DNA of 64,000 bases from Amphibalanus amphitrite (taxonomy: Eukaryota > Arthropoda > Thecostraca > Balanomorpha > Balanidae): contig NW_024881830.1 in assembly GCF_019059575.1 (NCBI RefSeq), positions 558,001 through 622,000 on the forward strand, given 5' to 3'. Position 1 is the stretch's first letter, and each line of letters opens with the position of its first letter. Positions 56,797 through 64,000 of this stretch are shown piece after piece. The notes below the pieces were generated by a model. That model ran no database searches. It was not told the origin of the DNA and worked only from the letters and a program-made list of their open reading frames with translations. A program made the position numbers and the translations under genes.

Positions 56797-59700
56797 ATGG
56801 CCGCGTTAAAGGCAGGTGACTCTTTCTCTTCTTTTGGCGATCTGGAAGCGTGCATTAGTGTTCTGGAAAAGGAAACAAATTCAAAATTTTTCAAGTCCAG
56901 TTCAGTGACACTTCGTAGCTTCTTGCAATCGTCCCCTGGTCACTACATTTCAAAGACAATCTCAAACAGGGATGACAAGGATGCTTTCATAGAGGAAAAG
57001 AAGTATCGTTTGATTAAGTTGGCGTGCACTCACGGGGGACGGAAGTACGCCGGTAAAGCCGATCGTGTGCGAAGCACAAAGACTAAGAAGTTAGACTGTC
57101 CCGTGCTCATCACCGTGATATTGGACAAGTCCTTGAAACTTGTGGTGAAAGAACTTAACCTCGAGCATTCTCACACAGTTTCCAAGGCTAGTTTCATGCT
57201 CGAGCCTGAGAACCGCCGCCTCACGGAGGACGAAAAGGAAGTTGCCCGACAGTTCCATCGGGTCGGTGCTGACAAAAAGCGTATCCGCCAGCACATGCTA
57301 GATCAGTATGGGAAAGTGCTTACTCGCCACGACCTGAACAACGTGTTGCGCGTACCGAAAAATGGACAACCTGATCTGGAAGCCGCTATTTCCATTCTGA
57401 GCGAGCGCGGATTTGCATCCACTGTCGTCGAGGATGCCGGTACTGTCTGCGGCCTTTTCTTTCAGGACCAGGAGATGCGGAGCGCCTACGAGAAGTTTCC
57501 TGACCTTCTCCTCATGGACTCGACCTACAAACTTCTGGACATCCGGACGCCAGTCTTCACGATTCTCACTGTAGATTCGTTTGGACGTGGCGTCCCTCTC
57601 GCCGTCTTCCTGGTGACCAACGAGACGGCTCACATGATTGGCGCCATGCTTCGTGTTTTCCGGGAACACAACACAGCTGCAGCATCTATCACCAAAGTAA
57701 ACATGCGTGTAGAATAAATGGGTCATACAAATTGATACTATTTGATCATGTAAGATCAGTTACTCGGCTGGCTTAAGATGTATATTGTATAAGGTACATG
57801 CATCAAATACTTTTCGGCATTCACGCGTTATTATGCTTTTTTCATAGAATATCGTCCAACTAGTACCCTGCGCTATGCCATGTTGCAGGGCGAATAAATT
57901 CGAAATCGGCCTTATGTCGATCATCACGTTCAGAGGCTAAGCCTGGTTAGGTGTAAGGATAAGAGCTGTTTCACAAGTGTCAATTAATGAGCTGCAACTT
58001 CTGTTTTCAGGTGTGGCTGACCGACAAGGACCGTGCGGAGAAAGCTGCCATCAAGGACGTCTTCCCGGACTGCGACCAGTTTCTCTGCAGCTTCCACGTC
58101 CTGCAGTCCTTCAGAAGAGAGCTGAACCTCGCCAGCGTGGAGAAGGGAGAGCGAGAGCGGATCCTGGGGGTTCTGCAGCAGCTCGTCTTCGCCAGTTCCG
58201 AGACTGAGTATAGGCGTCTCCGTGAAGACATCAGACATCCTGCCACAGACAGATATCTTAAGGACAACTGGGACGAAATTAGAGGGGAATGGGTGCGAGG
58301 TCTGTCTGGGGCAGCCATGTCTGGTGTCTTCACAAACAACCACCTAGAGTCGCTTCACGGCAAAATGAAGTCTGTCTGCAGAACTAACGACACTCTGCCA
58401 AACTTCATTCAGTCCTACCTGACCGTCTTGACCACAGTGCGTGCCGACAGGAACGCGGAGATTCATGCAGAGGTCAACAAACGACCAACCAGCTGTCGCT
58501 TCGCCGAACTGGACCAATACCAGCGTCACGTAACCTCGTTTGCCTTGTCTCTTTTGCAGGACGAGCTGGTGGAGTCTGCCACCGTAACACTGGTCGACTC
58601 ACCGGGAGGGCTGACTGCATGTGACCGGGCGGGAAGGGTGGCCGTTAGCTCCACAGCGTGCGACTGCCTCTTCTACCGGCACTACAGCCTGCCCTGTCGC
58701 CATATCATGGCAGTACGACTCGAGCAAGGCATGTGTCTATTTTCTCAGGAGCTGGTGGGGCAGAAATGGCTTTTGTCGTTCGCTGCCGATCACCTGGAGG
58801 CCCAGCTGGATTGTCGAGTACCATTCGCTCCGTCTGTGTCCACCCGCTCACTGCCACCAGGGAAGCCTCCACGGACGGAGCGTGAGCGGTACCGGCAGCT
58901 GCTCAACGTCACCTCGCAGATCGCATCCGTGGGCTGCGAGCTCACCGGAGCAGAGCACCGCCAACTCCTGGATAAACTTACCACCATGCTCCACTTTTTA
59001 CAGCAGCGCCGCTCCTTCCTCATCGTAGAAGAAGTCGATGGCGTGCCAACTAACGACTCTGATTTGCCCACAGATGCACCGCCCAGCGATGTAGCCGACG
59101 CCGACCTGACTGATCTCCACTCTCCAACAGGTGGACAGTCACAGCCGACCGGGAGAGCTCTGCTCACTGCAACCAGCAGATCAAGGCCAGCAGAAGATGA
59201 GCGACCTAACTTTGACATATTTGCCGGCTTTTTCGACAGTCCACTGCGGCTTGGCGCTGCTCCACCTGCTGAGATCCCATCTCCTGATCAGGTGTCTTGC
59301 TCTTCTCGTCCCACCGCTCAGGGTTATCAGCCGGCAGTACCATCGCCACTGACCAAAACACGTACGCCTGATTACAGCGGTCGAATGACACCACGCCGCG
59401 TAGTGGTGTCTCCTTCGTGGGCTGGATCGCCGGCGGAAACCCCTAATCGCGGCATTTTTACAGGGGTAATGTCGCCGTCAGTGGTCGCCCCTCGGGCTGG
59501 CTCACACGGCGCCACCAAGCCTCTTGCAGCTCGCAGAAATCTTGTGTTCCCGTGTGGCCCCTCTGACGCGCCGTCTGGCTCCGGGCTTGTCCACAGGTCG
59601 CAGTCGCAGTCTCCGTCACAGTGTGATGACGCTGGTCGGGCGGAAGTTTCCCTGTCCCCGATTATCGGCATCGGCCCGTCTCCCATAGTTGGGGTCCCCC

Positions 59701-59888
59701 CCGTAAGGACGGTGACTGTGCCACCTTCCGTTGCAGGTCCATCCACGGGTCCATCCACCTCTCGGATCTCAACTCATGATGCGAGGAACGTGCAGCTGCA
59801 CACGCTCACCATGCCACCAAGGGTAGCTAAGAATCGCGGACGACCCAAAGGCAGCAAGACGACTGTGATAGGAGCGCTAAGAAAATGA
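56797..59888 (+). CDS. SWIM zinc-finger protein with MULE-transposase-type core (ZSWIM1/3-like), 2 exons
   Basis: Exons 56797-57696 and 58011-59888 join in phase (ACCAAA/GTAAAC ... TTTTCAG/GTGTGG), giving 2778 nt, about 925 residues. The N-terminal ~130 residues resemble a FAR1-type zinc-binding DNA domain (LACTHGG ... LDCPV ... LEHSH). A MULE/DDE-type core follows: Asp241 (LLMDSTYK), Asp305/Asp307 (LTDKDRAE) straight after the intron, the HVLQSF segment, and Glu413 (NNHLESLHGK). The SWIM finger is Cys517, Cys519, Cys529, His531 (CDC ... PCRH). The C-terminal third is Ser/Pro-rich and low complexity and ends in an AT-hook-like RGRPKGS. I chose the ATG at 56797; TGCTGTTTCAG ending at 56767 suggests an upstream exon could extend the frame. 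It could be a domesticated host protein or a MULE transposase. No terminal inverted repeats were found, which favours the host reading. Function unknown, probably nuclear and DNA-binding. Confidence 0.85.
57697..58010 (+). other. Intron of the SWIM/MULE gene
   Basis: 314-bp GT-AG intron lying between the first and second acidic residues of the DDE core. Reading through it meets a stop at 57715-57717, so splicing is required for the full protein. Confidence 0.8.
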
Positions 59889-59944
59889 GGTATGCTCATG
59901 TAAACGGATACTATAGCGTTTGTTACTGATTTTATTGTATTGTA

Positions 59945-60155
59945 CAGTCTGTCTTAAAAGTACCGCGCAAAGTGACGGTGGATCCATGAACCCTGACCGA
60001 GGAAGGGCCTGCTATAATTTAAAAGTCACCGAATCAATTGACCTGGGGAATGGACGAGGATATCCATTGTTTCGGTGACTCAAATCCAGCAGTCCTTCCT
60101 CGGTCAGGCTCGATGGATCCACTGTTACTTTGCGCGGTACTGTTAAGACAGACTG
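59945..60155. mobile_element. Tc1/mariner-like foldback MITE (211 bp)
   Basis: TA flanks both sides (59943-59944, 60156-60157). CAGTCTGTCTTAA and TTAAGACAGACTG start imperfect inverted arms of about 70 bp (GTACCGCGCAAAG, GTGGATCCAT and CCTGACCGAGGAAGG blocks recur inverted). The TA duplication and CAGT start suit Tc1/mariner. It lies just past the SWIM gene stop, possibly in its 3' untranslated region. Confidence 0.78.
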
Positions 60156-60157
60156 TA

Positions 60158-62767
60158 CTACAAATTACAATACAACACAATACAATTCGTCTTAATCTAC
60201 CTAATACTAGAACAACGTGCGTAATGTCTGTGGGTTTAATATGGCCTTGGGTTTAATACCATTCCGTACCTTGTGAAGCACGACCTAAATGTCAAATGAT
60301 ATAGTTATGCATACATTCAAATTATGTCACTTCGAAAACCGCGGCATTGGTAGCATGACTCCTAAAAGCGTAGCACATTTCCTTTGAGTAATTTGTTTTG
60401 TGGTGCTTTTATCATTGTGTGTGTGTGTCCGTATTTAAACGATGATGGTTATCTCCATACCCACTGGCATTTCTGTAAATGTGTTGTTTTGTTAATTGCC
60501 GACTACGTCTTCAGCCGATCCGGGTGCTGGCGAGCTGGTGGACCTGAAGGCGACAGGCAGACCGTAGCAGTAGCAGAAGCTCTTCAGTTGACCCGAGGAC
60601 GCCGGCCTCGTCTCGCATCAAATGACAATCCCGCGCGAAATGACACCAGCCAAGACAACGACGAATACCTACGACAACGAACCTATTTGTATATACGCAA
60701 TTTGTACCGTTTTGTACCTGTAGCTTTTATGAGCTTAAATGTGTTGTCTTTCAATTTGATTAGAACAACATATCTAGTCAAGCAGTGCCGCGATGTCGCG
60801 AAGAAATCTTGTGTATCTCTCAAAAGCGTTGATCTCTGCCTGCCACCCACTCAGGACAAGTTACGACCGTGTTTACTGTTTTGTACATATGACTGGATTA
60901 AACCTCGCACATCGCTTTGGTTTATTCATTTGCCAACTTATCTTTACTGTGCCAGTTAAGTTTAGAGCGAATTACCTTTTTTGGAGTCAACATGGGATAC
61001 GGCCGTGCAAAAAAACCCGTTCTTTCCATAATGTACATTCTAACAAATCCAAAAGTATCTCTCTTCGCCTTCTTCCGTGTTTTGTTTGCTTAATGTAGAT
61101 TGGAATGTATGTAGACATCTGGAATTTCCGCCGACTGCTGCTGTTTAGAATGGGATGCATCGAAATGTATTGTATGAGTGAATGGAATGGGTGCGAGCTC
61201 ACGTCTGATTATCCAAGTTGGGCCTTTGGTCCAAAGCTTTAATATAAATCAGAAAAGTCGACCGAACTTTGAGCATGGATGGCACATGATTGTGATGGGT
61301 TCGCTAAAGGTTTCACGGCGCGATATGTTAGACTTCCTTGAGCTCCGCACGTACGACCGCGGTCCACACACACCGAGAGTCGATACCCATCTGTGTATTT
61401 GGCCTTGGCCCGTGACCCACGCCCCTCGCAGGCCTCGCAACAGCTGACTCACGCCATGATCGCGCCCCGCGCCGCTCCGATGGCAGAAGCGTACCTAGCT
61501 CGAACTCACGGGTCGAACATAAACGTGCACACGATGGTCCCGTTACCGTACACTTGAATGATTATACATATGTAAATGCACAGGCGTCACCTGCTTTTAT
61601 TGGTATGGGTCTCATGACTGGTTTGAGAATATCAAAGCCAAATGTCGAAAACATTGGATTAACTCGAGGACGACCAGACCTATATCATGGATGAAGTATC
61701 CTATATAACGAGACCGATTTCCAAATATGACCAACCAGTCCAGATTATCCGCTGTTTCAGGTGACTGAAAGCACGTAACACCATTACACCCCATGCTCAT
61801 TTCTTACCGGGGCATTATCAACCGATGACGAAGCTTAGGTACTGCATCACGCACCCGAGCAGTAACAGCTCTTTCCAAAAGTGGAAGCTCAATCGCTGCG
61901 ACAATGCACAATCCCGATATTGAACTGCATGCCGGGGCGCTGACTTCGTGGTTTTCAGTTTGGAGATTCTTGTAAAACCGTTCGTAGCCGGTTTGCGATT
62001 TTAAGAAACTCGTTCCTGTTGCTAGCGCATGTGTATCCTACTGCCTTGCTCTTTCATTACGACACCACCCGACCGATTTACGGTGGTTGGTGCTTCACCA
62101 CCAAACCCACATCGTAAGACAAACTAAAGCTCCATCGTAAGCTCACACAAAGACCGCCTTCCGTAGTCTGAGGCGTTGCCTACCGTTCTAAGGGATGCCT
62201 TGTCGGCCAAGATTTTGGCATGGGCGACAGGAAGACGAAGTAAAAGAGAACAACTAGGCCACTTAGCGTCGATACATAGCATGTCGTAGAAAATGACCAT
62301 TTTACCTTCCGTTCGTATAGCCTCTCATATGTTCATACATCTGAATATCGGACAAGCGTGAGAAAGGTTCCGCAAGCAAATACTGCACCTCATTTACGTC
62401 TCGGGGCATCGCCTACTGCAATCAGTACTTCCAATCCTAACATTTCGCTTAGACATTGCGTTGCGTTTAACCTGTGTTACCACCGTTACCACCTGTGACA
62501 CTGTTCGTGGTGACCTGGCAAGTGGGTCCGGTATACCCATGCATAACGTCCTGCGGAGTGCGGGTGCGGCAAGTCCGGGACCATGCACACTATCGGATTT
62601 TGCTGTACCTGGGGCCCTGGGCTCCGGGTGAAAGTGTTCATTTTGAGCAAGGAGGAACGCTTACCCCCCCCCCTCCCCCAAATTGTGTCAGGCCGAGCCG
62701 CAACTGCAGATACCGCAATGCTAGGACACCAGCTGATCAGCGAGACGGCATGTACCGTCCGTCAGAC
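60158..62767. other. No confident gene; open segment at 60497-60959
   Basis: After an acceptor-like GTCTTCAG (ending about 60515) a plus-strand frame runs to 60959. It opens with a polar, Arg-rich part (TRGRRPRLASNDNPARNDTS) and ends in a hydrophobic part with no motif. It might be 3' untranslated sequence of the SWIM gene or an unsupported exon. The rest (61000-62760) shows nothing recognisable. Confidence 0.25.
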
Positions 62768-62929
62768 CATCGGCGGCGAAACGGGGAGGGCACCGGGGCA
62801 CCGTGCCCCCTTTGATTTTGGCATTTTAACATTAGCCCTATGGGCGTTGCATGGAAAAATGGGACCAAAAGTCGGCAGTGCCCCCCCCCCCTCCCTTAAT
62901 TGAAGCCTGAAGGTGTTCCGCCGCCACTG
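62768..62929 (-). mobile_element. Family K MITE, copy 3 (162 bp, inverted)
   Basis: The right end reads GTTCCGCCGCCACTG. Flanks CGTCAGAC (62760-62767) and CGTCGGAC (62930-62937) match at 7 of 8 positions. The interior matches 15365-15521 inverted. Confidence 0.84.
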
Positions 62930-63042
62930 CGTCGGACACTGCGTTCTTCCCGCCGCCCACACGCGGCGCCTGGGAAGGGGAGGGGAGCTGACTACGGTGG
63001 TATAACGTAACGAAGTCCCAGAATTGCTCCCTGGTTAAGTGG

Positions 63043-63333
63043 TTACTCGTTTCTCCACCTGGCTGGCCCGGAGCTTCGCCTCGATCCAGCGGGTTTTCGA
63101 TTGCGCGGGTCTCCCGACTTCACGTTGTCTCTGGCTGCCCGGCGCTCCTGGATCGCCTTCTGGAGGTCCGGGTGGAGGGCCCACGGCATGGTGTCTTTCC
63201 TAGCTCCCCGGGGAACAAAACAACCATGATATTCGTGATCAGGCATCAGCACCCCGAAAAACCTCATGGCAGCCACACTTAACGACGTTCTAACAGGTCC
63301 CGATGTTCCCGTTTGGGTCATTGACCTGACCAA
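63043..63333 (-). other. Unassigned minus-strand open frame (96 codons)
   Basis: The C-terminal half is charged and resembles, in composition only, the Arg-rich linker between endonuclease and reverse transcriptase of LINEs (QERRAARDN, GDPRNRKP). There is no catalytic motif, so a retroelement remnant is one guess among several. Confidence 0.2.
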
Positions 63334-63485
63334 TGACCTAAGATCTTAAAATTGGGTATCATCGGCTTCCTCCCGTCACGGGCAACACGCTCGTTTTTTT
63401 CCGCGAAGCTCTAGCTCGATCAGGGGCCAAAAGGCAATGGGGTGGGGGGTGGGGGGCGTCGTTGGACCCCCTTATACATTCGCGG
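63315..63485 (+). mobile_element. Right-end fragment of a family A-like element
   Basis: 'CATTGACCTGACCAATGACCT', 'AACACGCTCGTTTTTTTCCGCG' shortened, 'TCTAGCTC' and a G-tract parallel the right ends at 24600-24730 and 37615-37745. No TTAA or inverted repeat remains. Confidence 0.5.
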
Positions 63486-63519
63486 CTTACAAAACATCAA
63501 TACGAGCAAATCACGGGTT

Positions 63520-63808
63520 AAATCACGTCAGAAGTACTCCGCACTTCAGAAACACCAGTCAGCCTTCCTGATTAAATCACGTCAGAACTACTCCGCACTT
63601 CAAAAACACCAGTCAGCCTTCCTGATTAAATCACGTCAAAACTACTCCGCACTTCAGAAACACCAGTCAGCCTTCCCGAGTAAATCACGTCAGAACTATA
63701 CTCCGCACTTCAGAAACACCAGTTAGCCTTCCTGATTAAATCACGTCAAAACTACTCCGCACTTCAGAAACACCAATCAGTCTTCCTGATTAAATCACGT
63801 CAGAACTA
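63520..63808. repeat. 54-bp tandem repeat, five units plus a partial one
   Basis: Each unit begins AAATCACGTCAGAACTACTC and ends CAGCCTTCCTGATT. One unit has a 2-bp insertion. As 54 is divisible by three, a repeating open frame (KSRQNYSALQKHQSAFLI) runs through the first units, most likely without coding meaning. Confidence 0.9.
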
Positions 63809-63985
63809 CTCCCGACGTAACATACGCATGGAGGCGTCATGGTGTAAATCGACTCAGATCCGAGTAGATTTTAGCGCGACCGGTCCTTGTGTAAACTCCC
63901 GACGTAACATACGCATAGAGTCGTCATGGTGTAAATCAACTCAGATCCGAGTAGATTTTAGCGCGCGACCGGTCCGTGTGTAAAT
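63809..63985. repeat. ~88-bp tandem repeat, two units, reaching toward the window end
   Basis: Units start CTCCCGACGTAACATACGCAT and contain 'CAGATCCGAGTAGATTTTAG' and GCGACCGGTCC. They are related to the loose repeat at 44640-44880. The array probably continues past the window. Confidence 0.8.
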
Positions 63986-64000
63986 CGACATGCAGAAGTC

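Noticed and set aside
57987-58010. In-frame ATG in front of the second SWIM-gene exon as a separate gene start
   Set aside because: It lies in the intron immediately before a good acceptor; the spliced product restores the catalytic core across the junction.

Overview
This is eukaryotic (metazoan) DNA. Coding sequence is split by GT-AG introns, there are large non-coding tracts, and there is a dense, nested population of transposable elements. The long gene at the left encodes an arthropod-type aldehyde oxidase, and the neighbouring LINE and Ty3/gypsy elements are of types common in arthropods. I therefore read the window as arthropod, possibly crustacean; species cannot be set from sequence reading alone.

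Layout. 1-6.8 kb: repeat debris, a frameshifted 5'-truncated LINE (minus strand, 2968-4213) and a ~1 kb inverted-repeat element (4436-5427). 6.78-23.0 kb: an apparently intact 24-exon aldehyde oxidase gene (plus strand, 1319 residues when the exons are joined). Its introns hold five elements with recognisable target-site duplications, some nested, plus two partial exon duplications. 23.8-42 kb: a transposon graveyard of 1-2.6 kb non-autonomous elements. One set is bounded by TTAA with CCC...GGG inverted repeats (piggyBac-like). Another set has CAG...CTG-type ends with 8-bp duplications (hAT-like). A candidate first exon (ATGGCCAG followed by a splice donor) sits at about 32.5 kb. 42-46 kb: mostly unassigned sequence with short tandem repeats and a CpG-rich promoter-like block. 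46-56.5 kb: a 21-bp satellite with a ~1 kb higher-order period, split by a very young Ty3/gypsy element (two identical 279-bp LTRs, 5-bp duplication, one intact 1533-codon gag-pol frame). 56.8-59.9 kb: a two-exon SWIM zinc-finger/MULE-type protein gene (about 925 residues). 59.9-64 kb: small MITEs, unassigned sequence and a 54-bp tandem array running toward the window end.

The observation I rate highest is that elements with different ends and different target-duplication lengths share one interior. It has a ~70-bp conserved block and a central inverted repeat (TCGAATGATAT ... ATATCATTCGA). The loop of that repeat carries a perfect TCAAGGTCA/TGACCTTGA nuclear-receptor (FTZ-F1-type) half-site in every well-preserved copy. 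One nested copy is matched by an uninterrupted relative elsewhere in the window, which shows the TTAA target duplication directly.
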